Positions 1 through 12,783 of a stretch of 64,000 nucleotides of DNA are shown in pieces. A program made the position numbers and the translations under genes. This DNA comes from Sphaeramia orbicularis (lineage: Eukaryota > Chordata > Actinopteri > Kurtiformes > Apogonidae): NCBI RefSeq assembly GCF_902148855.1, contig NC_043962.1:34951004-35015003 (forward strand), given 5' to 3'. Each line of letters begins with the position of its first letter. Within the stretch, counting starts at the first letter, position 1. The notes below the pieces were generated by a model, which was given only the letters and a program-made list of their open reading frames with translations, was not told the origin of the DNA and did not search any database.

Positions 1-205
1 GTAATATGTACAGAATGCAAATTGGAGTTTTTATACAGTGAGTGGATATGTGGATCCGGTCTATTAAAAATATATGTTTATGTATATATTATTTACAGTG
101 GGTTTTATATTGCAATATGTACAGAAAGTGCAAATTGGAGTTTTTATACAGTGAGTGGATATGTACAGGGATGCGGTCTGTAAAAATATATGTTTATGTA
201 AAAAG
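1..205. repeat. Short tandem duplication (about 112 bp unit)
   Basis: Two diverged copies of one unit lie head to tail. Both contain the block AATATGTACAGAA, then GCAAATTGGAGTTTTTATAC, then AGTGAGTGGATATGT, and both end near AAAATATATGTTTATGTA. The first copy begins at about 1 and the second at about 112. The repeat may continue upstream of the window, so copy number is unknown. No coding potential was seen. Confidence 0.8.
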
Positions 206-680
206 CTACCAGCAATGAAAAGCATCTACTGATCTAAAATACTTAATAACTACTAAACCAGTAATCCTATCAACACATGTAAATGTAGTTTCTCAGCTTT
301 TCACTGTCATCAGATTTGACTCATTTGGGCATTTAGAAGTTCCATAGTGAACGTGGAAACACCACCATCTTCTACAACATTGATTCACCAGTAAACCTAT
401 ATGTAAACAGTAGTTTTTCCTTTCAGATAATGATATATTTGGCAGAAAAAGTCATTTTTGTCAGTTGTCTCTGTTTTGATATAATAATCTTGGGATTTAC
501 CCTGAGCATTTATGCACAGCTACATAATCTGTAAATTAAACATAGGAAAATACCTGATTTCACAGAAAAATGCAAACTATAGAGGATAATATAATGAATG
601 GAAATAAGTAATTTAGGAAAGGTTAAATGTGGAGAAAAATTAGTTTGGAAGTCACCACAAAAATAGTTCTAGGTCTTTGA
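205..680 (+). repeat. Interspersed repeat R1, copy 1
   Basis: Unclassified dispersed repeat. Reverse-complement relatives lie near 37600-38890 and 60340-60790, and a second direct copy follows at about 880-1215. Shared blocks include CATCTACTGATCTAAAAT at the left, CACCACCATCTTCTACAACA in the middle and AGGAAAATACCTGATTT near the right. No convincing ORF is present. It looks like a non-autonomous element or old MITE; class is not assigned. Confidence 0.7.
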
Positions 681-879
681 TTGGTAATGCAAGGGAGAAA
701 TGTATAATTAAAATAAAGCTCGACAGCAAATAATGACTTACATAGAATAACAACAAAATACCAATAAAGACACAAGTGCTCTTCTTAAAAGGGTATTTAA
801 TATGAATATCCCAGCATGCATTTTCTAATTCTGACATAAAACTACAGTACTTGGCAGGCTTTTAGCATCACTGAGGAAA

Positions 880-1215
880 AAATTACATAATTACCTTTCA
901 TCATGTTGTAATTCATTGATTCATCAGTAAAACCCATGTAGTTTGAACAATGGCAATGGTTCTAGGCACTTGTTTTTATGTTCAGTTAATAATATATTTT
1001 GCTGAAAAATCCACTTTTTCTTCAGTTTTCTGTGATTTGACATAATCACCTTTGAATTTACTCAGAGCTTTTATGAATATCTACATGGTCAGTGAATTAA
1101 ATACAGGAAAATATTTGGTTTTCACTGAAAAATGCTAAGTATAAAGTAATAAATGATGATACAGTTTAAATGTAGATATGGAAGTGACCCCCCAAAAAAG
1201 TTATAGGTCTTTAAG
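880..1215 (+). repeat. Interspersed repeat R1, copy 2 (partial)
   Basis: Direct, diverged repeat of 380-675. Both share a block starting ATTGATTCA(C/T)CAGTAAA, a central TAATATATTTTG-like block, a CAGGAAAATA block and a terminal (T)AGGTCTTT. The copy is interrupted at its right edge by the hAT-like element that starts at 1216. Confidence 0.65.
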
Positions 1216-1968
1216 CAAACATGCAGCCTGTCAGCCAAAACCAGTCCGCCACAGGGTCTGATCTGGCCCATGAGATGAATTCGCTCTGAAGACATTAACA
1301 ATCAAGGTTGTCAAACTTATTTCAGTTCATGGACCACATCCAGCCTAATTTGATCTGAAGTGGGTCAGACCAGTAAGATAATAGCATAATAACCTAGAAA
1401 TAATGACAACTCCAAATTTTTCTCTTTTAGTATAAAAAAACAAAATTACATAAAAATATTTACTTTCACAAACTATCCTTTTCACATATAAAGTGAATAA
1501 CCTGAAAAAATATGAACAACCTGAAAGTATCTTAAGAGAACAAAGTGCAATTCTAACAATATTCTGCCTGTTACTAAATGTTTTATGCCTTTATGGATCC
1601 ACTGTGATTTCTAAGTTGTAATGTACATGTGTTAATGAGAAGCTGAGCCATAATATTAAAAATTGCAGTTACTTTTCATAAGAAATTTGAGGTTGTTCGT
1701 GGTTGTTCATGTTATTCACATTTTCTAAAGGATAGTGTCTAAATTCGATTCGATTCAATAGAACTTTATTAATCCTTTGGGAAAGGTTTTTTTTATGTAA
1801 ATATTACAAACACTCTGTACCTTAACTTTTTTTACTCTAAAACAAAGAGAAAAATTTGGAGTTGTCTTTATTTCTATTCTGTTGTGATATTATTTTCCTG
1901 GTCTGACCCTTTTGAGATGAAATTTGGCAGTATGGTGCCTCTGAACCAAACTGAGTTTGATACACCTG
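1216..1968. mobile_element. hAT-like MITE (GTGTCAAAC family), copy 1
   Basis: Non-autonomous DNA transposon of the same family as 25782-26476 and 37868-38685. The right end reads GTTTGATACACCTG, the inverse of the family terminus CAGGTGTATCAAAC. The left terminus has lost several bases. Inside are the family blocks AAGTGGGTCAGACCAGTAA and ATAATAACCTAGAAATAATG. Flanks are TCTTTAAG (1208-1215) and TCTTTAGA (1969-1976), an eroded 8-bp target duplication as expected for hAT. Confidence 0.75.
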
Positions 1969-1976
1969 TCTTTAGA

Positions 1977-2300
1977 CAGTATTCATTTCCACTGATCTCG
2001 AATGAAAATTATACCTTAATGTGGTGAAATTATAACAATATTATTATTTGTTCAATCCAAAAATCGTTCATCCCTTTTAGGTCACTGAAAGTAATGATAA
2101 CTGTAATTATTTCTCATGCTTTCTAATCATATTTTTGACATAATTATTATTACACCATAAGTATCTCACTTTTTTTTTTTTTTTTTTTTTGTATCTGATG
2201 AATTACCAAGAGTATGTGATGTAATAGCTGTAAACAGTATTAATAAATGAAATAGAGTTTGTTTTGCAGTGATCTGGTCAGATTATGGGAGTGTACCTAC
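1977..2300. other. Upstream flank of UBE2Q2
   Basis: AT-rich stretch with a poly-T run at about 2171-2190. It rises in GC toward 2300-2430, where the UBE2Q2 promoter and 5' UTR must lie. No TATA box or other gene was recognised. Confidence 0.5.
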
Positions 2301-2436
2301 CCTAGCTCTGCCCTCCAGCCCTTTGTTGTTGTTCTCACGCTAACATGCGAGATCCGTAGAGCCGACCCACTGCGCGGCCGCATTCCGCCCCGACTTCCCC
2401 TCTGCCAGCGGCCTGGTGGTGTGAGATGAGTAGAAG

Positions 2437-5400
2437 ATGTCGGTGTCGGGGCTGAAGGCCGAATTGAAGTTTTTGGAGTCAATTTTTGACCCAAATCACG
2501 AACGATTCAGAATAATAGACTGGAAACCCGATGAACTTAGTTGCCAATTCAACGTCACAGGAGAGAAGCTGCTTATCATCCACTGCAACATTACGGTGAG
2601 TCCAGGCCAGCTCTGCGCACAAGCTAACCCAGTCACTGACTATCGACTGAAACCAAACCGTTCCGCGGAAGGTTCCGTGTTTACAAATCAACTACGAATT
2701 AAGTGTTAGTTTCATTTGCCTGCCAGTGTTTAGCCATCAAGGTTTAAGAAAACTCCTATATTAAGGAAAACAACACGGCTTCAGTGTTTATTTCACTTCA
2801 GAAAGTGTTCAATAAAACGTCGAATATTAACGACGCTGCGGCGGGTTTTGCTAGCCTGGTAATTGAAAGTAACGATACCGCTAGCTTGTTTTGTTAGCCA
2901 AAATAACTGCGTTACACTTTGCAGTAGTACAGCCTGTAGTACAGCTACGACTGCTAACTTTGAAACTGCGGTACTGTATTTGGTGTTTAATATACATATT
3001 ATTTAGCCACACGATAGAGCAAAGTTTCACCACATCATGGCTGTTTTTGACAAAGTTTAGTCAAGAATATCTCTGAGTAGAAAAACATAAATGTCCCGTA
3101 GAGTTGTTAACATTTTTAGTGGCGGTTTACTGGAATGTAGTTTAGTACCTTTTCAGTAAATAGACCGATTCCTCTGGTGGGATTAGTGGCACATATTACA
3201 CCGGACAGCTTATTAGTACAGTTTGTACCAAAACATGTATAAAGCGGTGTAATGTAGATAAGAGCAGAGTGTTAAAATGAGTAGCCTGTGTTGTTAATAG
3301 TGTTATTCATTTTGGTCAGATTGGATTTATAATTTGAGCATTTTTGTTGGATGTATGGATTTGTCTGTCTGTACTACCTTATGTTCAACCCCAGTACTGT
3401 ACATACTGATAAGCACTTATTCTCTCTTCTCGTCGTGACACTTATATCTGCATGTTAAAGTGGCACAGATAATTCATTTACCTGACTCACGTCCTCCTCT
3501 CCAAGGAAAATAAAACACTTATGTCCACCGCTCTACTTATGCTCATTTTTAGGATCATCCTACCTATCTTCGCCATCCCATATTGTATCAGTTTGGTACA
3601 AAATACTCTCAGATTCGTTTCCAGACCCCCGTGTTGACTTCACTACTCAACTTGGCATTTTACTGCTGAAAATCATGAGTGACACATCACACTGCAGTAC
3701 CAAACGTGACTGATTTTCACAACTTACTGCCCCTCATGCCTCATAATCATGTCAACTGAAGTGACGGACAATTAAACACACAACTGTGCTCAACATTCAG
3801 ATATTTTGTCATTGAATGTGTGATGTATTCTTGCAGCATTACAGTTGGCAATAAGCAAATCATTGTGTTTTGTGGGTGTCTGTGTGGGCTATGACATTTG
3901 CTTGGAAATCATTTTTAGCCTTTGAATAAACTTCATCTTGTTTTTATGTAGAGCATTTTCTTCTGGGCAACATTAAGCAGATTTTTCTTACTGACATAAA
4001 GGTTTATTCTGTGTTAAGTGTCAGAGTAAGCATAATCTGTAGGCAATAAAGCAAGTGGCGACCCAACAGGACTGACACATCCTATTGTTTACCTCTGCTG
4101 CAGGAATCCTATCCCTCCACACCCCCAATATGGTTTGTTGACTCTGATGATCCTAGTCTGGCTGAAGTGTTGGAGCGGTTAGAGGATGTTAGAAAAGGCA
4201 GCACATTGGTAAGTTTTTTTAAGTATGGATAAAGGTTGCACATACACAAAATGTCTGGTTAAGTGAAACCTTACCCCTAGGGCTGGGCTGGAAAAAAATA
4301 ATATCATGATAATTTTTTTCTTTTCATATCAGACGATATCGATATGTATCACGATATAAATCACAATTTTTTTGTCAAGCTTAAATTTTCTGTTACTCGT
4401 AAGTTAGTTGCGAAGACATCAGAGGGAGAGAGAGAGAGAAAGAGAAAGAAAAAAATACATACTTCGTTGTACTTATGGAGAAGTCCCTCCATCTCCTCTT
4501 AGAATTACACCCCCCCCCCGCTTTATTCATCCTCCCTCAGTCGAGCTGTGTATGTCTCTGTACCATAACTAGCATAAACCAAAAGTAAAACAACATGCTT
4601 TGGCCATCCGACTCCTGGCGTTTATGCCTCTGTTGTACACCAGAACCCTACTTTTTAGTAACCCGGTCGTCCGGGTTCTCGGTCATATTTTCTCCCAGGG
4701 GAACCCTCATTACCTCCTGCTGTAACCCTAACATTAGCATGTGTGTGCTGCGACTGGCTCTTACGCCTGTGCTGTGTGCATCAACCTAACTTGACATGGC
4801 TCCAGCATGATTGGTTCGGTGCGGCGCAACTTAATTATGATTGACTGTTCTCACGTGGTCAAAACAAGGACGAATAAATTCTATCGAAATTGGATCGAGC
4901 ATGTCTTATATTTCTATTGAGGAAAAGTTATATCATGATACATATAGTTATTGTTTTATCACCCAGCCCTACTTACCCCTATTGTGAGTCTACCTGCTCC
5001 CATCTGCTTGCCTCTGAGAAATGTTGAGAAATTAGGGGATGGGTGTTGTTCCAGGACATATCCATCACACCGAATCACAAGACACCTATGCGGAACAATA
5101 GTTTTGGTCCTCACACTTAAAACCAGCTAGTCTAAACAAAAATTTAGTGGCCCTGTTCAGATCTGGCATCAACATAAACCCTGAATAATCCAATCACATG
5201 TGGACAGCTCTGATGCAAAAGGACTCAGGATGCATTGAGAGTCAGTCATTCACAAAGGGTTTGGAAGTGGTTTGGGACACGTAAGTCCATATTCGCTCTG
5301 TAGTCTAAACACAAATGCATCTTAGGGATTATTTGTGTCTCCAGTGTTGTCTCCTTATGTAGCTTTACAATGTATTAGAATGGGGGAAAAAAACTCAAAG

Positions 5401-8400
5401 ATACATGTGTGTCATATGTGTAGTCCTGCAGGAGCATGCCTAAGCGATGACGGTAGAGCTGTGTACATGAGGTCAGACCACTCGGGATGCATGTGAATCA
5501 CACAGTCAGAACAGTGCTAGTATCGATTTAAAGCTGCATTGGCATCTTTGGATCAAATTTTTGTAACTTTCCAGCACAAGGATTATAATAATTCAAGTCG
5601 TCTCACAGAAAACAAGAATTATACCTCCTTCCCTGGGCTCCTGTTTTTCTTCCAGGCTGTAGGTTGCAGCAGGCTTTGGCAGCTTATTGGTGTTTTCAGA
5701 TTTTCAGACGGGTCGGGGAGATAAATATGTGACATGAAATTATCGATCGCTGAAAAGATTCCATCAGACATGACTCGACCACTCTACTCTGGCTTAACAC
5801 AGAAGCTTTAAGAAGAGCAGTAGAGTCATGTTTGATGGGAAAAAAATAATAGATGATATAAAAAAAGTATTTAAATTTTAATTGAGAGGAGAGAACTGCA
5901 TACAGAGTGTATATTTTCAAGCCAAATTGACACACAACGTAACCAGTCTAGTCCGTAGTGTTATGAAGTAAGTCAGTGCTCCTGTATAAATCCAGTGGCT
6001 CTGATTCGAGGGCTCAGGGGTTGCAGTGTTAAACCATTTTCACTCTTAAAATTCTGAATTTTTTTTTTCTTTTTTCTTTTTTTTTTTTTTTTTTTTTTTT
6101 TACAATTGTCAATTATTTGCATTAATTTAATTACAATATAGTCATATAATTCTGTTTCCGGCTCCAAAAACGTGTTTTATTGTGCATTGCCACTTTAATA
6201 GTTGTGTTTTCTTGGCCTCTAATTGTGCTGATTTGGTTTACAGCTTCTTCAGCAGCTGAAGCGTCTAATCTGCGATCTATGTCGGCTTTATAACCTGCCA
6301 CAACATCCAGACGTAGAAATGCTCGATCAGCCTTTACCTGCTGGCCCAATTACACAAGAGCGGAAGGTAAGCACTGAAAATAAATGGAACAATCAAAGTC
6401 TTGTTTTATGTTTCCAAGTTCAGACTCAATTTGTTCAATTTTCCCACAGCACGGGCCTTCAGATGAGGTGACATCTGAAGAAGAGGAGGAGGAGGAAATG
6501 GGAGAGGTGCTTTTCTGTTTTTCCTGACAGTTTGTTGGATTTGTATTTGTTTAACTTTCTGTATCTGAACATAATTAATTCACTGGCAGCAGGACATTGA
6601 CCTGGACCAAGATCTAGACCATTATGACATGAAAGAAGAGGAGCCGGCAGAAGGAAAGAAGTCAGAAGATGACGGCATTGAGAAAGAAAATCTGGCGATT
6701 CTGGAGAAGATTCGTAAAAACCAGAGACAAGATCATTTGAATGTAAGTTAGAGTTTTTTTTAGTTTTTTTACAGAAATGGGTGGGGTTTAGTCTAGTACA
6801 TCTACTGCTCATCTCTGAAGTAGAATACATGTTTTTATTTGTCTGGGATTGAGTGATTTTCTGATATTGTTTATGTTGCAGGGTGCAGTCTCTGGCTCTG
6901 TGCAAGCCTCAGACCGCCTAATGAAGGAACTCAGGGAGATCTACAGATCACAGAGTTACAAGACAGGTGACTACAGAGACAGGTTTCCGTGGTAACTTTT
7001 ATCCTTTAATGCAAACCGATGTAAAGCCATGTGTTTCTGTCCTTTCACAGGTATTTATTCAGTTGAACTAGTCAATGACAGCCTGTATGAATGGCACGTC
7101 AAGTTACGAACGTAAGGACTTCTATACTTACATTTATTTGACATATGTATTTTATCACAGTATTGTTTGTTTTTTGAGGTTCAACCTGTTCTTCTGTGTT
7201 ACAGGGTAGACCCAGATAGTCCATTACACAGTGACTTGCAGGTCTTAAAAGAAAAGGAGGGAGTGGATTACATTCTGCTAAATTTCTCTTATAAAGTGAG
7301 TTCTGTGTTAAATCCTCTCAAGTATATTTATGGGCAAGAGTTTTCTGGACGCTCATGTATTATTTTTCTTCATATTTACAGGATAATTTTCCTTTTGACC
7401 CACCTTTTGTACGGGTAGTCTCACCTGTGCTCTCTGGAGGGTAAGTTTTGAGATGGCGTTTGTGTTGTTTTGGGAGAAATTCTTCAGTGATTCTGTAATA
7501 TCTAATGATAGTTTAAATCATTGTGGATGTAAACTCACATGGCCAAACGTAAAACACTAACTAATCCAACTTCAGTCAGGGTGAATCATTGGCGTTATGT
7601 GTTTTGCTCAACGCTGTTGAATTTGTGTTAATGCTGTGCTTGCTTGCACTAAAAGCTAATGTCAGTGTTTGATGGATTTCTATGCTTTTAGGCTCAAAGT
7701 GAACTTCAAGTCATGTTATTCTCATAATGTTAAAACATAGTGCAAGCTTTATGGTTTGCTCATGTATGGCCACAAATAATCTAATCTGCAACCTGAAGTG
7801 AAGAAAAACATCCCCTTAACACAAGCACAATTTGTTGATTAAATATGTTTAATATACAACAGCAATTGAGTGATATGATCACATCATTCTACTTACAGAT
7901 CTTCAAAGCATCCTTACCAACAAATGTTATTAGAAAATATTATTTTAATTTGTATTCATGAATACTTTTTCAGATGAAATGCTCATACATGCTTTATCTC
8001 TTTCAGTTATGTTCTAGGAGGAGGGGCCTTGTGTATGGAGCTTCTCACAAAACAGGTAAGGGAAATTAGTTTTGCACCGTTTAAAACATTTTTGTTCAAC
8101 CTAAAAGCAGGGTTCCCGCAGGGTCTTAAAATGTCTTTAAAGTCTTCAATTTACAAATCTGCATTTAATATCTTAAAAAGTCTCTAAAAGGTATTAAATT
8201 TAATATGGTAGGTCTGAAGTTATGTTGCTATAAACTTGTTTGCTGTGTTGTGTTTAAATGCGTCTGGGAAATGTTTAAGCTGCAAAGAAAGTTACATAAG
8301 TCTACACAGTTTCACCTGTTCCAACCCGACAATTTATTAATTTTACAATTTTATTAATTAGGAAACAATTATTGACAACTTTACAGCCCCTGGTGAGAAA

Positions 8401-9140
8401 TGATCACAGAACATTCAGCCCAACTCATGTGCAGCCGTTAGTTCAACTTGGAACGATGACAATCAAGGCTTTGGAGTAAATACATTTCAGTATATACATT
8501 CTAGGAGTCAGAAAATTTTGCCAGTATGGCTGTGAAATGGGCATTAAATTCTGTTCTAAGTAGTCTTAAAAAGGCCTTAAAAAGTCTTACATTTACCTTT
8601 GTAGAAACCTGTAGGAACCCTGTGAAAGGAACTGAGCTCATGAGTTTTATTCTGTGTTTTTAGGGCTGGAGCAGTGCCTATTCCATAGAATCTGTCATTA
8701 TGCAGATAAATGCAACTTTGGTGAAAGGAAAAGCCAGGGTGCAGTTTGGAGCCAATAAGGTAATACATAGTATATTACTATTAATTTTTCTGTCTTTAAC
8801 CTTTATTTAAACAGGAAGAAACTCGTTGAGATTAAATCTCTTGTGCAAGAGTGACCAGGCCAAGACAGCAGCAGCAGAAACACAGTGTTAATGAAATGTT
8901 CAGATCTGAGTTTTCATCAAGTTTTCAACTCATTTTTCTTCCTTTCCATTTTTTAGAATCAGTACAATCTTGCCAGAGCACAACAGTCATACAAATCCCT
9001 TGTGCAGATTCATGAAAAGAATGGTAAGTGAATATGTCTAAGTGGCCGTGGCTCAGTAAATCTGTTCATTGCTGTTGGTGTGAAAATGCATTTTTTGTGT
9101 TCTTTCAGGCTGGTACACACCACCCAAAGAGGACGGATAA
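2437..9140 (+). CDS. ube2q2: Ubiquitin-conjugating enzyme E2 Q2, 13 coding exons
   Basis: E2 enzyme that accepts ubiquitin from E1 as a thioester and passes it to substrates, acting in cytosol and nucleus. Exons: 2437-2595, 4104-4208, 6244-6366, 6450-6506, 6590-6742, 6882-6966, 7051-7111, 7205-7295, 7382-7440, 8007-8055, 8664-8759, 8957-9023, 9109-9140. They give 378 residues; human UBE2Q2 has 375. The N-terminus [18 protein letters not shown] matches the family and supports the start. It opens an RWD-like region, followed by an acidic [10 protein letters not shown] tract and the C-terminal UBC fold. The active-site cysteine is near residue 307 in [10 protein letters not shown]. The end [10 protein letters not shown] is family-typical. 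Each intron has GT-AG ends and phases agree. Exon 5 begins at a CAGCAG double acceptor. UBE2Q1 is the alternative paralogue, but it carries a long extra N-terminus that is absent here. Confidence 0.96.
4278..4971. mobile_element. hAT-like non-autonomous transposon in ube2q2 intron 2
   Basis: Terminal inverted repeat TAGGGCTGGG at the left and CCCAGCCCTA at the right, flanked by a perfect 8-bp duplication CTTACCCC (4270-4277 and 4972-4979). The subterminal part is rich in ATATCGATA and ATCACGATA-type sequence. The interior has no transposase. The 8-bp duplication points to hAT; intact flanks suggest a fairly young insertion. Confidence 0.88.
4980..6243. other. ube2q2 intron 2, remainder
   Basis: No exon found. 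Holds a poly-T/TC tract at 6061-6101. From about 5530 to 6200 it may carry another old short element: the edges TTTAAAGCTGCATTGG and CATTGCCACTTTAA look loosely inverted. That last point is weak. Confidence 0.35.
8108..8622. mobile_element. MITE with CAGGGTTCC termini in ube2q2 intron 10
   Basis: Left end CAGGGTTCCCGCAGGGTCTT, right end GTAGGAACCCTG, with many internal TCTTAAAA/CTTAAAAAG blocks in inverted arrangement on the two sides. Structure and termini match a MITE common in fish. Target duplications could not be resolved with confidence, so the superfamily (possibly hAT) is open. Confidence 0.7.
8800..8895. repeat. Short dispersed repeat fragment in ube2q2 intron 11
   Basis: The segment TTTATTTAAACAGGAAGAAA followed by CTCGTTGAGATTAAATCTCT and AAGAGTGACC resembles a short repeat widespread in fish introns. 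It is a fragment without clear termini. Confidence 0.4.
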
Positions 9141-11445
9141 AGAGCTACAACCACTATGCACTGGGAACATGTCTTTGGGTCAAAGTATCTTTTATTTTAT
9201 TTTATTTTTTAAAATATTTTCCCCTGTCTGATTTACCGGGAATATATCATCTTTCTCGTGGAAACCATCTTGTTGGCTCATCTGACAAGTATTCCTTTGC
9301 CTGGCTCTAGGAAAGACTTTATTCTGGTTTCACATTGTGTCTCCCCTCAGTGTTTAAAGGCGGAGGATGATGTGACGGTATCACTAGTCCTGTTTTCTAA
9401 GTATGCTCATTTGTCTTTTTAAAAAAAAAACTTTTCTCTCTTAAAATATGGGGAAATGCTTTTTCTTTAGCTGCTTTGACAAACTGGGCTTCATAAACAG
9501 CCAGTTACTCCTGTTAAAATGGGAAGTTTAAGAGAACATTGATACTGAAGCTTAAGAGGCACCTCACCGAACCTGTGTTTTTATTAACTATTTGTTTTCT
9601 ATTTTCCCTTTTTGGAAGTTAACTGGTACAAAAATGCAAATATTGTTTTAGAAATTTTATTTGACATTTTTTAATTATATGAGCAGCCTAGACAATGAAT
9701 GAGACAATTTCATGGTTTGGGCATGTCTCTTTAAATCAATATGACCCACCACTCAGTATGTTTTGCTTCACACTGGGCCAAGCAGAATCAAGTTGCTGCA
9801 TTGTTTTCATCATTTTTAGTAAACAAACCCACATGGGGTTAATGTTAACACAGGATTAGGAATATTTCAGAATCTGGAAAGGAAAAGAGTGTAGAACCAT
9901 TTTCACCAGATGAGAAAATAAGTGTTGTGGCATCTGTTTGGAAGTTTCTATCAGACTGGACGTTGAAGCTGAAAAGCTCCTTTGCCTTATTTCTGTGAAC
10001 TCCACGGCCCCACAAGTGCTCAGCTCAGCCTCGACCTTACTATCGCAAATGGCTGTAGAGATCGATGGCTAGTTTGATCCTAAAAATCAGAATGGTGCCC
10101 TGTATCTGCAGAGGTGTCCACACGTTGCACAGGGTCGTCGTCTCAGACACTGATGCAACACATTTACTCGAGTTGAAAAGTCTGGTTTGATTCCAGTCTC
10201 TTAAAGCCTGGGAGAGCTTTAAACAAAGGCTGGTTGGATATGTGAACAGATATGTATGTCACTTAATCCTGACATATATGATTGTAATGGTGTGCCCCAC
10301 TGCTCAAGTTCTATTTGAAACTTCCTCCCTGTTATGTAATGATACACGCAACTGGATTGACCCATCTCTTTGGTTTTGGGTGTTCGCCATCAGCAGTCCA
10401 TCATTTGCAGAGCTTCCTTTGCCACCACAGTAATACCTGTATGATGTACTTTATGTACTTTATACCTTTGACCATGCAATACAGTACACGATCAGTACTG
10501 CTGTTCCCCATTATAACTACAGGACACACACTGTATCTATCAGTCTGTTGGTTCTTTTGCAGTTTATTTAACACTGTCTGCAAAAGTATGTTTGAATGGC
10601 AACTCAGGTAACAAACAATACTTAGGAGGGAAATCTCTACTTGTACATGTTGAGTTATGGGTTATATTCTTTAGGTGAAATCATGCTCTGTACCTCTGAC
10701 TCTTAGGATTACTCACCCTCTGATCTGATGTCAACGCAAACTGAGCTTTACATTATTATTGGTCGTGTTCCCTTGGATTCAGCCAATGGAAGAGAGGACA
10801 CAGGATCGCAGTAGCTTGATGGTTGGCTCATGAGTACCCACTGTAGTATTTTGCCTTTTTCTTTTCTCTTCCGGAGATGCATTTTGTTTCAGTGTGTGAT
10901 CTTTAAATATTCCTGATGAAATGATTTGCACAACTGGCAACAAATGTGCCTGTAGAGGTCAACAACAAACACGTTCTGAATTAAATGTTCTCAGATCAGG
11001 AAAAAAACAAACAAACACAAAAACACATCTTTCTCAGCACACTGCTCCACATCCTGTTGACATACGTCTCAAACCCGATGGGGGAGGAGCTATCAGGTAT
11101 CGTTCACACAGAGCGTCCTCTCCACCGCAGAACAGTCGGACGATTACCCTTTAGCCTCCTCCGAATGCCAAACGTCTGGTCAGAGGGGATACTGGGAGAT
11201 GATTAGAGTTTGATAGATGTGCTGTGGTGAATCTGTTTCTCAAACTGGACTGTGTTGAAGAGATTTGTCTTTCTCAATTGAAAACTCACATTCTCAACAC
11301 CAACTAAGCAGATGGAAAAGTCTGGCACCGTTGGCTTGCTTTGGTTTTCTTTTATTTTTCATTTTCCATTTGAAGAAATTTTGACCTTGTACAGTAATTT
11401 GTAAACTTGCATCAAGTTTATGAATAAAGAATTTTAAGATTATTG
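9141..11445 (+). other. ube2q2: Probable ube2q2 3' UTR with polyadenylation signal
   Basis: No other gene was recognised directly after the stop. A canonical AATAAA at 11423-11428 is the best candidate poly(A) signal, giving a 3' UTR of about 2.3 kb. Short open frames in this stretch have no recognisable domains and are regarded as chance. Confidence 0.45.
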
Positions 11446-12783
11446 CCGTTTTACATGCCTCAATGTGTATTATTTTCATATTGCATCTATAGGGACCCTG
11501 ATATTTCAGATTAAACTCTGAGTATAGGTCTGTGGATACAAGTTTCATGAGGATTTGTTGTTTTAATGTAATCTGCATTTAGAGGAAGTCATGTATCACT
11601 GTCTCCTGTAGTTGAATAGATGGCATTTCCTGTTTTACAGTGCTGCAAAGCCACAATGAAGATTTTCTGCAGTGAAAAATGGTGTCTCTGCACCTAAATG
11701 TCAAAGCCACAACTGAAATATGTATGATTTTTATACCAAAGCTCTGTAATATGTCATAGATGAAGATTTCATGCTTTGTATTTTCAATCACAAACTTCAT
11801 TTGGGACTGAAAGCCCTTAAATGTGTCCATGTAAGATGGAGAATGTAGAAAAAACTGTAACACTGAACTCTGTGACCCCTTTGAATATAAGACTGGGTTT
11901 CATGGCCAATTTATTATGAGTCATTCAACCGTCCTCATTATTCAGCAGCTCCAGAAGGTCTAATACTGCTCAAATCCTCCTGGTTTTGTCCATTCACAGC
12001 TTTTCTAAACTAAATTTAGACAATTTTCCTGCAGGTCCTACATGCAGGGTTTGACAGCTTTCCCGAAAAAGTATTTTGAGGTAAAATCTTCCTCAATTTC
12101 ATCATGTATTATTTTCTTGAAGAGGAAAGCAGGAGTTACTGTTCATCTAAACTCATTACTTGATACAAACAGGGGTCATTGAAGCTTCATACTAATGTAT
12201 TATTATAATTTTCTATTCCCAAAGACTAAATTTCAACAGATTTAGTTTAAGTCACAGAATAAATTTTCATTAAAATCAATTAAATAATGAACTTCCATCA
12301 CAGAATGAGATCCTGTTAACTGTCTTAATTAATTTATCTTGTTATAGATAAAATACTTAAAATGTTCATGTTTTACAAATGGAAAAAAATGAAGCTAGCC
12401 TGTTAATACCACCTAAATGCATCCATTTCAATGTATATTTTCAGGAACATTAAAACAAGCTATGATTTATCAAATATGTTGTAAAATTACATACTTATAT
12501 TGTATTCAAGATATTTTCTAAACCTTACATTATTATCAGTTGACAGTATTTATGTTCAAATTTTATGCACAATTTTGCCTTCTCACAATTCATACACAGC
12601 CTATTATCTGTGAATTGGGATTTAATGGCCTGTCTTGTTAAAAAAAAAAGTGTTTCCCAAGAAAAATAAACAATAAAAACACCAAATGTAAATAAAATAC
12701 ATTTGGTATTTTTTTAATAGATTTTTAAATTAGAAGTGTTTTGTTTCTAGTATTGTACAGCAAGTTTTTTAGAGTATATACTA

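Noticed and set aside
5690-5835. Imperfect inverted repeat in ube2q2 intron 2 around TCAGACATGACTCGACC
   Set aside because: Short arms and many mismatches; could be part of an old MITE, but ends could not be placed.
11294-11863. Minus-strand open frames at the end of the ube2q2 3' UTR
   Set aside because: Cover the 3' UTR and its poly(A) signal in antisense; no domain or splice evidence.
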